The notes: a model not told the origin generated them from the letters alone. Positions 32,871 through 45,010 are shown, numbered from the stretch's first letter. The stretch is 64,000 bases of DNA from Acheta domesticus (GCA_031308135.1 JAHLJT010009419.1:181366856-181430855); one strand, 5' to 3'. Numbers and translations are program-made.

Positions 32871-33760
32871 GCAGGTGCGGTGGAAACCAGCGATTTTTCG
32901 ATAGAATAACTCGGGCCCTGGTAATGAAAACGTGGATAAACTTTGTCTTAAATGTAGTTAATTAGTTCCTCTAAAACGTTTAATAGTGTAATGCTGCGGG
33001 AAAAACAGCGAATTTTCAACAGAAAAACTCTTTTTGCTGGAACCCTGGTAACGAAAAAGTTGGTAAATCTGGTTCTTCTCTTTAGTAAATTACTTCTTCT
33101 AATACCTTGTTTTGTCAGAATCCTTGTTCTGTGGGTCCTTGATACCAAAAAATCGATTGACGGCAAACCCTGTGTCTGTTCGTTCATTCGTCCGTCCCTG
33201 AACGCTGCTACCGACTAAACCGTAAGTAGTATTGTAACCAGAATTAATATTCCGCAATCGAACTGGCTGATATCGCGGCCCCATGAATTTGAAACGAAAT
33301 TTTAATTTGGGAAGGGGGTACTTTACACGGAGCCCCTGGGACAGTTCCAAAAATTTCATTTTACTTTCCCGTAAACGGACGTGTATACTGAGTAATATGC
33401 GTAGTATAGGTATAGTTATGTAATGCTGCGCGAAAAAAACGGCGGATTTTTGGCATAAAAAATTTATTGCCATGCTCTGATAACGAGAAAGTGAATAAAT
33501 CCAGTGCTAAAATAAGAAAAAAATCCTCTAACACGTGGCGTAGCCAGAATCCCTATTCTGCGGGTTCTTGATACTGAAAATTCAATTTAGAGCAAAACGT
33601 CCGTCAGTCCGTCCGTCCGGTGTATGTGACCAACACTAGCGCCTAAACCATGCCTAGGATTATTTCCAAATTGAAGAAACCCCTGTCGATCTGGCCTGAG
33701 TCGAAGCTCTGTAATTTTGAAAACCATTCATTAATTTTTGAGGGTTTAGGATTTTTGTGA
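32871..33760 (-). repeat. AT-rich family: two or three stacked terminal segments
   Basis: A terminus TTTTACTTTCCCGTAAAC at about 33357 is followed by ATGCTGCGCGAAAA, and later by the GTCCGTCCGTCCG and AACACTAGCGCCTAAACC blocks, as at the right end of the 55706-57812 element read inverted. The segment at about 32985-33350 repeats the same series (ATGCTGCGGGAAAA, then CGTCCGTCC, then GGCTGATATCGCGGCCCC), and a shorter piece precedes it. Nested or tandem insertions explain this best. Confidence 0.55.
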
Positions 33761-34450
33761 TTGTTCCCGGTATTCATATGATGTAGACCTGATTTTTTTT
33801 GGAAGGAAATGGGAAGGTAATTTATTTAACATAGAACTATCAAATAGAGTTATTTTACTTTAAGAAGTTCTGATCACTGATTATAGTATGCAAAAATTGT
33901 AAGCTCATTTCGACGTAATCAGGGCAAGCTTCTGGTACACAATTTTTTTTCTAAAAAACGGCACCAATTTTTTTCTTCAAATTTTATCCTCATATAGGCT
34001 ACATCAAGGGTCAGTAAAAATATAGGGTTAGTCAAATTTCCGGCGAACTTTCCGTTTTTTTCGACAATTGCAAAACGTACAATTTTAAAACAAACAAAAT
34101 TGAAGATTGTGATTTTTGCCTTAGACTAAGTCTGTTGTAAAATATCAGCTGTTTAAAAAAACATATACGAGTTTTTGAAGCAACTGGTAGGTTTTGCGCA
34201 ATTTACGTCCGAAATCTGTGAACTATCTCCTTTTTTTCTCAAAATCGGCCACAGATATTTTCTTCAATCTTTTCCCACGGATAGAGGAAGGGGCGCTGAA
34301 GAGAATGGCTGGTGTCTCATTTTCGCTGAATTCTCTGAATTACACAGGTCTACAAAATAAAACTTTTCGAAATTTGATTCGATAAAATCATTTGATCTTT
34401 TTGTTTTTTGGTGTGCTGAAACTGACAGTGAGTTCGATTTTTGTATCACG
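33761..34450. repeat. AT-rich repeat family, interior fragments
   Basis: 'CAAAATCGGCCACAGATATTTTCTTC'-like and 'AATTTTAAAACAAACAAAATTG'-like phrases recur in the other copies. No gene seen. Confidence 0.4.
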
Positions 34451-34459
34451 TAGAGATTT

Positions 34460-35320
34460 TTTTAATCTCGAGTTCAATCTCTAAAGACAGTAAAGAGTCT
34501 GTGAATAGACGCCAAAAATTCGGGTCATATTGTTCACCAAATTTAGCCATCAGTCCACAAATGTCTTTACAATAAATAAGATTCTCATCCAGTGAAAAGG
34601 AACAAAATCTGATTTGCCATGTCGATACTATGAAAAATAAGTGCCTGGTAGTAGAAACAAATTGTTTTTATCCGGGCGCCAAGTAACTGAGCAGCATCTT
34701 TCGGAAGGCCAAGATCTCTCACTAAATCATTCAACTCCTTTCAAGAGATAAGCTCAGGTTCATTCTCTAGACTGTCTAGTTCGAACTCACAATCTGGTTC
34801 GAACTCACTGTTTGTGTTATAATTTTCCACCACACAAGCTTCTCTGTTTCCCACTCAATGCTGTCCAAGTCACGAAGGAGCTGAGGAACTGGGAATCCAG
34901 AACCAGGTGGTACCGGATGAATAGCAGATTCAACATTAGGATAGTTAATCAACTTATTATTTTTGGAATTGTGACCTTCAACATTACAAGTACAAAAATA
35001 ACAGTCATCCCTATGGTTCGTTTGCTCTCTCCATCATTGGGAGAGAAAATTTAAAAGACTGTAATTGTCCTTTGTTCCATAAGCGAAGTTTTTCTACGTA
35101 GCTGTCATACGTTGGGAGGAGTCCATACTTCATCTTGATCTCCTATTCTCTAACCAAAACATGCATAATAAACGTTTTGACGAAATTTGCTATACTTTTT
35201 TGGGACTTCTTGATTGCCTACTCTCCACAGATAAAAACAAAAGTATTCTGGTTTGCTAACACAACGTCGATGTGACTTTTTCAAAATGTATTTTCAATCT
35301 TCAGAAACAGTTTTTAATCA
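34460..35320 (-). pseudogene. Remnant of a widespread arthropod repeat-encoded protein
   Basis: Across all three minus-strand frames the order is RRCVSKPEYFCF (about 35270), FGxRIGDQDEVWTPP (about 35130), NHRDDCYFCTCNVEGHN (about 34990-35025), INYPNVESA (about 34930), EPDCEFELDSLENEPELIS (about 34760) and ELNDLVRDLGLPKDAAQLLG (about 34700). From memory these match an uncharacterised protein found in many near-identical copies in arthropod genomes, with the same order of Cys-rich and LVRDLxLxKxxAxLLG segments. It behaves like part of a mobile element but has no assigned function. Many stops and shifts; only the N-terminal third is readable. Confidence 0.55.
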
Positions 35321-35869
35321 CTTTGATGCAAGTAGATGACCTAAGTGAATGTACTCCTTTCAATTGACACTCTTGGACAATGAGCAAAAAAGTTGGCTCC
35401 AATTTTAGATACAACCATTTGTATCTTGATTACCTTCAGAAAGGGACTACGGAGAGAACAGATATCAATTGTTCCTAGCTGAACAGAACCCTTATGCCCA
35501 TGCTACCTACTAAGAGAGAATATTATTAGATAATACGTGTTTAGAATGTTAGAAATCGTTTAAAAAATTGGTTACAAATGTAAATATGTGAATACGCTAC
35601 AAAACAGAAATTATGTTTTATGGATTTGAAAAATATCTGTACGTGATGGAGAAGGATGGACTTCGTTTTCTTTTCGAGCATACTAGAAAGCATGAATTAC
35701 CAAAATTAGCCAAATTTACCAAATCAAATTTTTGGTTGTAGACCTGTTATCGAAAATTGACATTTTATGCGAGAAAGTCAGTGCTGATGTAGCAGCAGTA
35801 GTTTCTTTAAATGTTCTCCTCGTATGTATCAAAAATCAGTTGAAAAGTGTCGCCGGTTCTTTTTGCGGC
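35321..35869. other. Intron sequence, nothing recognised
   Basis: The upstream part of the preceding remnant may extend here, but no motif is clear. Confidence 0.35.
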
Positions 35870-36180
35870 CAACCCTCTGTATTTTGAAAAATTGCAAAAC
35901 ATTAACATTACAAAAGTACAACTTTGAAAACAGAGATTTTTGTTTTAAATTAAATCTGATTTAAAAATCAGGTCTTTAAAAGAGAACATGAACATTTGTT
36001 TGAAAAAAGGTTGTTTTTGCTTAATTTCTGCTTGACGTTAATGCAATTCATTAAAAAAAATTTTTTCTCAAAAAAGCTTCAAATTTTTTCTTTAATTTTT
36101 TTCATGGGTAGTGCAAAGAATGCTAAAAAGGGTGTAGGACGCTTAAATGCTACTTTTCGTTGAAGTCTGTATTTTCGAAA
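35870..36180 (-). repeat. AT-rich repeat family fragment
   Basis: It shares the family's stacked AAAATTG/CAAAA blocks and the GGTGTAGG...CGTTGAAGTCTG series seen at 29.6 kb. Confidence 0.4.
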
Positions 36181-37654
36181 AATGGAAACGTTAGAAATAA
36201 TGGTGAAACGGGAAAGCATATGGCGAGTTCGAATCTCGACGAGAAGAAATGTTTTCTGGTTGGAAACACATTTGCAGGTTTATGCAGTAGTACACAACAT
36301 TGTACTACTAAATGAGCCTTCCAAAGTGTTGCCAACCAGCAAAAATGTGTGGTTTGAGAATGTTTGTGCTGCGTTAGCACCGCAAGTTTTCGTATTTGAT
36401 TTAATAAAAGAGTTAATAATTAACATGTGGAAAGCCGCATCGGGTGAGGGCCAATTATGGTGGGGAAAAATGACGTGGGAGTTTTCCTTTTAAAGTTTAC
36501 AGTGAGGATATTATTTAACAATTTTGAAATATATTACTGAAGAAATCTGCTGAATTTGGTAATGGAAGATAACGGGGGGAAAGGAATGGAGAATATCTGA
36601 ACGACATTCAACATCATATATGATAACAAATCTCCAAAAATTCAGCTTCAAACGGCAGTTTAACTTTCACATTTGTTAATTAACCTTTCGAAACACTAAC
36701 AGAGTTGAAAGAAGGAAAAGCTTTTAGGTGAATTTCTTAGCGAAAAGCTTTTGGCGAAAAGCTTTTTTGGCGAAAAAGGCGAACATATTTTTAGAGACAA
36801 TCATTTTTCGGTGCCAGTAACACTTGAAAGTGTATTAACATAAGAATATCAAGATCGATTTTTGAAGTATTACATAACTTTATAATCAGTACTTATTTCA
36901 GAAAGTGAATACGCAATATATCTCCCTGTAATGGTGTTGCATATACATGGCGAAATTTCCATTCCTCAATCATGTATGTAATTTAGAGATGTGTGATAAT
37001 TATTTTTCGATGGAGAGAACAACTAAACGAAAACCTTTGTAGGTATTACAAACTTTGTCGTGGCCATAGGATATTCTAAAACATTTTCCTTAATGGCAGC
37101 CATCAACTTAAGAGCGAGGAAGTGTGGTATTCATGATAAAAACCCCACGCGACACATTTGTGTAAGGTCGAGATAATTACATGGAGAAAGCAAAAGAACA
37201 CCCCCTTCCCCCCCAAAAAAAACAAACAAACAAGCAACAAACTAAAGCATCCCTCATGCATTAGTGCACATGCAGATATTATCGTCACTACTGCCATGTT
37301 AATTCAAAGAGTAATTTATATGAATCTTTCAAAAAATCGTTTTATTGAATCTTTGCAAGAATGAAGACAGGCTGTCATACCAGCGTTTCTGACGAAAGAC
37401 CGCCTGTCACGAAGAGTTTGCATTCCTGCGGAAGACATGAAAATGAATCAGACCTCAACGATTACGATGAGCGACTATTCCCCCGAATCATTAAGACCTA
37501 ATGGATACTTCAGAGCCTTAGTGTTTCACCTTTTTCCGCATAGGAAAAAATTGCCGAGCCGCTAGCCGGTCTTAAAGAGAGGAAGAATATTAGCAAATTC
37601 ACGCACTTTAGAGGGAGGAATAGACGGTGAAACAGAAAGAAGTGTAAATTGAGT
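36181..37654. other. Intron sequence, nothing recognised
   Basis: Near 36745-36785, GCGAAAAGCTTTT occurs repeatedly. The 103-codon frame at 36182-36493 has no similarity I recognise. Confidence 0.4.
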
Positions 37655-38460
37655 GATTGATAGATTGATTATTTCGTGTTTCCGGACGCGTCAACGTATA
37701 TGATCGTTTGTCCCATAAGGGTAGTGCATTTTACCATATATCATGGGAGGTAGCAATGTTCTTCGCCCGCTAGATGGAGAGATCCAGCGCCGACCCACAC
37801 GTCGACTTGCGGGTATCTCCCTCCAGCAGAGCGCGCTCAGTCTAAAAAGGCACTAAGCTCCCGGCTCTAGTCTCCCAACATGTGTAGTAATGTAGGTGTG
37901 TATGTGGATAGCACAAGGAAAAGGAAGGAAAGATCATACGCGGTCCATGACCAGTTTGTTAGGGCACTGCTCCGGCATTCGCCTAGTATTGATTGGAAAA
38001 ACCGCCGGAGAACTACTAATCAGAAAAGCCGACTACTAGAATTCACCTCTAGATAGCGGCTGCATTCGACCGAGCTATCTAAGTTTCATACCCCAAGCCG
38101 CCCACTATAACCTAGCATCACTCAATTATTTCCCAACCCGTATTAAAAACAGATTCCCACTAGAAGCATTTTCTCCACACAGTAGCTAAAATAGTAGGTG
38201 CTCTATGAGTCCCCCTACAACAAATAGTAGTTAGTTTAGTAAATAAGTTAGAATAAGAATAGTTATAAGCCAACAAAATGCATATGAAAAAGTAATAAGT
38301 TACTGAACTATGTAAATTTTCAACAATAAGTAAATACATTTTTTTAAAAATCTTAAGTTTCGAAAATCCAGCCCGCGTCAGTCAAAGGTACTGCTGTGAC
38401 TTCAGTGGATGTTCTGAGCCACCTGAACCGGTGAATAATACTAGTAAAATAAATATCGAA
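37655..38460 (+). repeat. Unclassified repeat family 'A', longest copy
   Basis: All modules are here. The 5' module (TGATTATTTCGTGTTTCCGG, CCCATAAGGGTAGTGCAT, GCGCCGACCCACACGTCGAC) is shared with 60765-61000. The middle (TTTGTTAGGGCACTGCTCCG, CATTCGCCTAGTATTGATTG, CTAGATAGCGGCTGCATTCG) is shared with 25.3, 32.6 and 61.4 kb. The 3' module (ACTTCAGTGGATGTTCTGAG) is shared with 32.8 kb. About 260 bp of AT-rich sequence (38110-38370) separates middle and 3' modules. No coding frame is conserved between copies. Confidence 0.7.
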
Positions 38461-38784
38461 TTTTAATTGCACTGTGATCAAATCGTAAAAGAAAAAAACA
38501 CTTCAAGTGAACGTGGCGTACGTATTGTTTGTTCTTAACATTCATTTATGCTTTACACCGTTGTTGTACTGGGAACTTCCTTTTCCGGACGGCATGTAGC
38601 ATTAATTCAGAACATACTCTCCACTAGCGTCTAAGAACTTGCAAAGGATCTTACTCTATTGTCCTAAAGTTTTTCATTGTGCATTTTCTTTTTCGGAAAG
38701 TGATGCTGATTTTTTACTTCAAATATTTTTTAAAGTAATTCTTTAAATAACACCAAATCAAACGTTCCCGATTATTTTGCAATC

Positions 38785-39310
38785 AAACATAGAATGTGCT
38801 GGAAGGAAACAACGAAAAAAAATCTTAAGACTATTTTAACCATGTTTTGTGTAATAAAGTCCTTCGATATTTCGAATGGCTGAGCCGCAATAAGCCCTCA
38901 AGCGTTGGATTGAAAAATACTTTCTATGCAAAAATTTGCATTTCAGAAACATAAACACCCCAGAAACATGTAAAAGGTTTATTATTTATAAAAGAAATGA
39001 ATATATATGTGTTCACAAAGAAAAATTAACACAGAAATTGAATTGTGTTAATTGGGTGCTTTTTTATTTGTGTTAATTTTTCTTTGTTAACTATTCATTT
39101 ATTTTGTAAATAATAAATAATTTCCTGTTTCTGGGGTGTTTGTATGTTTCTGAAATGCAATTTTTTGCATAGAAAGTGTTTTCAAACCAACTTTTACGGG
39201 CTTATTGCAGCTCATCCATTTGAAATATCGCAGAAGTTTAGTAGACAAAAAATGCTTAAAATTGTCTGAAGAACTTATTTCGAAGTTTCTTTGGGTACTC
39301 CCTGGACACC
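38785..39310. repeat. Large near-perfect palindrome (fold-back element)
   Basis: Arms of about 230 bp (about 38805-39045 and 39060-39300) are inverted copies with scattered differences. Examples are CGATATTTCGAATGGCTGAG against CGATATTTCAAATGGATGAG, and TTTGCATTTCAGAAACAT in both. The loop is short. Such symmetry is typical of fold-back MITEs and would form a long hairpin when single-stranded. No protein is encoded. Confidence 0.85.
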
Positions 39311-39479
39311 CTGTTTAATAAATTGGCAACCACATCATCCCTTCACCCAGAAATTATTCTACTTAGCTTTCAAGAATTTGAAATCGATATGTAATAGGAA
39401 CGTATATTATTATCACGTGTTTTTTCCTTTTAAATTGTTTAACATGCTTGAACGAATCCTTGATCTGAGAAAGAATGAG

Positions 39480-39960
39480 CAGTTCTCGCAAATCTTTCCA
39501 CCGAGGCCCGGGCGGGCGGCGAGTGCTCTGTTCGCGCCCGCTTCCGGGCAGAGCGGACGCGGGCGACGTCGTCGAGTAATGGCGAGCGGTCATTTTTCAC
39601 GCGTCGCGTGCGGCATGGCAGCGCGCGGAGGCGTGCGGCACGGCGCGGCACGGCGCGGCGCGGCGCGGGGCCTGGCGGGGGGCGGGGTGGCGCGGGCCGG
39701 GGCGTGGCAGAGGGGGCCGGGCGGGCCCCGAGAGGCCCGGCCTCTGTCTCTGCTGCTCCCCCGCAGAGCGCGCTCTTCCCCGCCCCGCCCCCCCGCCACC
39801 CCGGCGCTTATCGCGTTGCGCGCGGGTGTCCTGTGCGGACGCTCGGCGCCCCGACCCGGCGGCGCGGCGGCGCCGCGGCGCGAGCTGCTAACCGCCTTCT
39901 TGGAAGGCGTCCGGGGGAGGAGGCGGAAACGCGGCGACACCTCACGCCATGGGCACCTGG
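39480..39960. other. Intronic CpG island
   Basis: About 480 bases of very high G+C with dense CpG (runs of GCGGCACGGCGCGG) sit in AT-rich intron between two fold-back elements. Long Arg/Ala/Gly/Pro frames are open on both strands because of the composition, and none shows a domain or a signal peptide like exon 1. It may be an alternative promoter, an unlinked gene's first exon, or a relic. Confidence 0.45.
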
Positions 39961-40011
39961 CGTGAATTTTTTTTTTTGTCTCGGATCGAATTAAGAACAA
40001 AAATGAGATAT

Positions 40012-40233
40012 TATAGTGCGATTTTTCTAACTCTGCCCCTCAAGCCCCTATGGCCACGATGGAATATCACACGGCATTTCGCATCTTTCTCCGTTGTGCC
40101 GCTAGAAGCCGCATGTTCGCAAGCACTGCTTGATACGGTTGCGATCATGCGATATCTGGCGGCACGACAGAGAACGTTGCGCAATACCGTGAAGACGGGC
40201 CGTGAGGGGCAAAGTTACAGAAATCGCAGTATA
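40012..40233. mobile_element. Fold-back MITE, copy 1
   Basis: The ends TATAGTGCGATTTTTCT and, inverted, TATACTGCGATTTCTGT bound 222 bp. Arms carry TGCCCCTCAAGCCC and TTGTGCCGCTAGAAGCCGCA with their inverses (GGCGGCACGACAGAGAACG). The arms match those of 53672-53912 although each copy has drifted, so this is one family. Confidence 0.75.
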
Positions 40234-42338
40234 TACGTTCTGCTACGCGCGCGTGAATTTGTCGTCTCTTTAGTCGTTAAACAAATGTTACGTCGCAGAT
40301 CTTGAAAACTGTTAGTATTTATTGATAAGAGTGGTAAAAATGGCATTTAATTTTGCGAGTAGGAAAGGTTGCGACTCAATGCTGATAGGCCAAGTGGCAC
40401 AGTCCTACCAGTAAAATAAAATAAATAAAAAAAATCCCTTCTTGCATTTACAAGGGAGGTGTAGTTGCAAGCGTTGCGAAATTATTAACGGAGGTTGAAA
40501 TTCAAGCGGGCGTTACGGGTGTGTAACACAGGGGAAAGGGAGCATTCAAAATACTCCAAATTTGCGTTATGTAATTTATGTACGGCCTCTTACCAGTGGT
40601 TGTGTAAAAATGTCTTTTTCGCATAACGAAAATGGTGCTTTGTTTCGATAAAAAATAAAGAGTGGGAAAGGAAGAAATAATGATTCGTAGAAACATTTCT
40701 AAACATCCGTAGGAAAAAAATATATTTTAAGAGCAAAATGATTGTTTTTGCACGATTTCGATTGCTTTGTTTGTCTCGAACTATCAAGCTCGGTAAAAAA
40801 CACTCGAAATCTAAAGAAACGTGCGTGAATAATATTAAACCAAATGTTCTCAAATTAATATTTTTATCAAAAAATAAAAAAAATGCATAAAAGTGTAACC
40901 AAAAAGGGTTCGTAAAATATGGAAATAACGTAGAAATGAAAAAATATTTTTCGTAGGCATCATTTTTGCATTTTCGCAGGCATCAATGTACTCAAAGCAT
41001 TAATCTTTTTTGGACGTTCCGTTTCCTTCTTGTAATTTTTTGTCAAAAATGTGTGTCCTCAAATCTCGAGGAAATGTTGGTTTGCAAGAAGCGCTGCGTC
41101 ATTTTATCTGAGCCGAAACGCATCCCTAGGTTTTTAATAGAAATTTTGTCTCGACGGTGAAATTGTGTCTGCATACCCTTATATCAGTTGAACAACATGG
41201 AGCCATTCCCTGAGGATTATTATCTTGCTGAAACATAAATGTTTCAGGTAAACGAAGCATTCTCACCACCTTGTTTTAAAGTGACCCGCTAGATATTCAC
41301 AGACAGTACATACGAGTACATGTAGGCATTCATTCACGGCCACTTACATATTGGCTTCCGTTTATTTTTTTTTTAAATATTAAACGTTGACATCACCTGA
41401 TGCCAAAAGTGTTTTAGCTTGGTATGTGAGCGAGAGAATTGGAATCTCTTTTGACAGATTTTTTGTCACTTTGTACTCTGTGTAAGGAGGGGATAGTTTA
41501 CTTTTCTGAAAATGATTTTGATATTTACTCAAAATGTAGTTTACGTAAAAACAGTTAACGAATGTGGCGTATGGGGGAAAAGTACGATATGGGATGATAT
41601 CTTGATCATGTTCTTCACACGCAGTTACTCCTGAACTCGCATTGCATTCAGCTCTTCAAATAGACGTTGAAAACAAAGAAATTAACTGTTTCGAGACATA
41701 TATGAGTCCACAGTCCTCTCCTCTATGAAGCCTTCACGGTCTCATTCTATTGACATTCGGCACTTCTTTATCGCTTGTTTTGCGTTCGACGTCGCTACAT
41801 CCAAAAGAATGTTACGGACAAGTATACAAGAATCATTATTAGAAAAACAGTCACGTACGTTTCAATTGCCTACTTAGCACATAGTGTGTGCTATTGTGTG
41901 AAAAGAATATCACATTCACGCGGCGAAATGAGAAGGACCTTGTAGGAATTCGGGTTGTGTATCAGGATTATGTAAGACTTCAGAGTGGAGTCCCATTTAC
42001 GTATGCTCAAATTTCCGACATGTCATTATTGCCATCACACTTTTTCTCAAAAATCCCATGATTAATACATGGTACAACGTTGTACTATACGAATGTTTTT
42101 GGTTGCTTATTACTAGCATGTATATTACGCTTAAATCTAATACTAGATTGAGGAAGTCATACAGGTACTTCTATTAATTGACAATTGAATTGTTTTCAGA
42201 AATACGTAGAAGCGGAATTTGTTTTTGAATCTAGGTTGGTTATGTAGTATTTCGGCCGAGGTTGAGTGTGCCATCATACTGTTGACATTTCCTCAGTTCC
42301 TTACTTTTGTCGTAGAATTAAATTTCGGAATTAAATTT
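40234..42338. other. Intron sequence with an A-rich tail, otherwise unassigned
   Basis: Near 40385-40437, CTGATAGGCCAAGTGGCACA leads into AAATAAAATAAATAAAAAAAA, which looks like a retroposon 3' tail. The rest is AT-rich without recognisable content. Confidence 0.35.
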
Positions 42339-43279
42339 CAGTAATTCCTCAAGATCCGCGAATTCGCTATTCGAGAGTTCCGAACATTCGCGATTAGAGA
42401 AATGCTACCAGTTTTAACATTCGCGACTTCAACCTCTGCGAGTGCGTCTTTTAGTCGTACAACGTTTTGAAAGCGAGCACATTTCATTTTTTCTATCAGC
42501 GTCATCTGAGAACAGAAGTCGGCAGCTACGAGTGCTCAAAGTATCACGTTCTGCAAAAATGTAAAAGTTGTAATGTCACATTAATAGAAAAACAAAATTA
42601 TAAAATAATTAAATTCAGTAGCGTCAAGTTGGAGGTAAGAGTTTGGGTCACACGAAAGGCCATTCAGGATCTCTGTAATGATTTCTCTCAAGAGTAACTT
42701 TGGGAAATAATTAGCAAAGAAAACCTCCTCGAACGTAATGATGAACTAACGGAAGCGAAACTGCGACCTGGAGCAATTTCCATGTCAAAATTGTTAATGG
42801 CGTTCTATGACTTCACAAGCTCTGAGGGAAAGGGCATTTGAATATGATCTGAACATGGAAATTACTTCGAAATTTAAGAAAGAAATAGACGCAACAACTC
42901 TTCTACATTTGGACATTAGAATGAGGAGGGTGATGAAACAAAAAAATAACCCAATCCTATATCCAATCACTTTCAACTTTGAAATAAATTTCAAATGTTT
43001 ATTTCTTCTCTGTTAATTGTGATTAATCTTCTTGTTTAATTGTGATTAATTCTTCTCTGTTAATTGGGATGTTAATTGTGAATTCTCTTTGCAGTAGTGC
43101 TTATTCAGTTCTACTGCAAATGTTTGTCATGTTTTCTTTCTTTTTTAAACAGTTTTGCGTCATCCAGGAACCTAACCCACCTTTTTCATTCAGACAGACT
43201 CAACATTCGCGGATTTGACATTCACGATGCTTTTCGGGAACCAAACTCCCGCGAGGAGAGGGATGTTGAAGAATTACTG
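42339..43279. mobile_element. pogo/Tigger-like element with inverted ends
   Basis: It starts CAGTAATTCCTCAAGATCC (42339) and ends with the inverse of CAGTAATTCTTCAACATCC (43279), followed by TA. ATTCGCG-type motifs repeat just inside both ends, a habit of arthropod Tigger elements. The interior has frames with no stop over 60-75 codons (for example 42467-42697), but no transposase motif is certain. The left flank is TT rather than TA. Tandem TTAATTGTGATTAAT units lie at about 43012-43085. Confidence 0.5.
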
Positions 43280-44799
43280 TATTATTTTTTAGGGAAAATA
43301 TTATAACATTTACACTAACCACTCCGACATATTCCGACGTACAAATGTGACCCATGATATCCGTAACCTCTCTTGAAGGAGTAATTGAACATTTCAACTT
43401 GTTCAACACTGTCTTTTAAGTTAAGTCACTATCAAAGAAGATATTCATACAAGTTAAATCTCTATCAAAGAAGATTGATAACATATATAATTCTGCGAAT
43501 GCTTAAGAAAATATCAGTAATTCCAGATTCTGCCGGCTGCCGATTTGATTTATCTAGAAATTTCCAAATCATGAGTGAAATTTATCAAGTCTGTGAATGA
43601 AAATACATAATTGGGAAGTGTTTCTTGATTCCAATAATATTTCTTTGTTCCTTATCAGTTTTATACATAATTGTAAACAATATGATAATACACGTTCAAA
43701 ACAGGTCGATAAAACTAGCTATAAAACTAGAATAATTTTTCATTTATTTTATTGGCAGCGTGGAAATGGTTTATATTTTACGAGTGGAAAAGTACATCAA
43801 TTTCTCTGCGGTCGCAGTTAGCAACATTACCGCCTGAATTTTGAGAGATGTTTGTCTCCTTTAGCAGTTACTCATTCAGATTGTAGATGAAAAAGCAATA
43901 CGTATAAGAGAAATATTAATTTTTTGTTCATAGACTAAAGAATTAAATCGGTCTGCAAATCTCGTGTATCCGACCGACCATGTACCTGATGCGGACCGTG
44001 CATTGAAGCCTGAAGAAAAAACCATTAGTCTGAAAACTAATGGTTCCAATCAACGCACTTGACAACATTATTAACGACTTTTAACGAACGGTACGTTAAC
44101 AACTTCAAGAAAAATATTAAGCAAGTAGATTGTTATAGTTTTATTTTGGTATATATTTCAATAGTAAACGCGACATAATAACACTAGTTTCAACTTTAAT
44201 TCATTTTCGACTTATTTTATTACGTAATGTTCCTACTTTTTGTCTATTCAAACAACAATTCTCTGTTGTCGCTAATAACCTTTGTAGTTGATGCGACATA
44301 AAATAAAATAAAATGAAAAAAAAACAATTCTCTGTACTTTATTTCTAAAGAATGATATTTTGGTCAGATCAGGCCAGTTTTTCACATACATGCCGAGATC
44401 GCCTTGCTGTCAACAACGTACCGTTTAGGACGAGAAGGTACTCAACGTAAGCGATTGAAAAGGAAATTACCCAGAGAATTTTTTGACCCTCCTTAAGCAG
44501 ACTGCAAGCGATTTCCGTGCCTGCAAGCCTTTCCGTGTAATATAAAGTTCTTCTGAAAATGAAATCACGATAAAAGAAAATATCTTGTAAACTTGTTGTA
44601 TAAAATAAAATAAACTACTGTCCAGTCGTTCACGGCTGATGAGGACCTCAGGCCAAGCAACAATAAATAAATTTAAAAAAAAAGACGAGAAGGTCATTAT
44701 TTTCGCCCACTACAACCCGCGCATGCTGAGAAAATTGTCGGGCGTCCTTGAGAGAGTGTGAGGGAGAGGCGTTCGTCGCTGCGGACGTGAGGACGGAAA
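43280..44799. other. Intron sequence with two A-rich tails
   Basis: Near 43425-43475, GTTAA(G/A)TC(A/T)CTATCAAAGAAGAT occurs twice. A-rich tails (AAAATAAAATAAAATGAAAA at about 44298-44325 and AATAAATTTAAAAAAAAA at about 44668-44683) suggest truncated retroposons whose bodies I cannot name. Confidence 0.35.
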
Positions 44800-45010
44800 C
44801 CCCGCCGGGGCGGGACGTTAATAGCATTCGCGTCAAACGCCGTCGCGTCGCCACGGACGCACGTGCTCAGGAGTAACGAGGCGCCGGACGACCTGAGCCA
44901 GCGCCACCGCCTTACGACACTCGTTACGCACGCCGCGCCGCGCCGCCCGAAATACTCGCAGCGCGTCCACGGGGCCCGATTTAAGGGTACCTGGCCTCAG
45001 GCGACATGGC
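44800..45010. other. Intronic CpG-rich patch
   Basis: GC- and CpG-rich (CGCCGCGCCGCGCCGCCCG) for about 210 bp, next to the R4/Dong insertion site. No domain is recognisable in any frame. Confidence 0.4.

Noticed and set aside
39291..40000. Frames of 128-224 codons over the 39.5 kb CpG island
   Set aside because: No domain, no codon signal beyond GC bias, open in several frames at once, and they run into transposon sequence.
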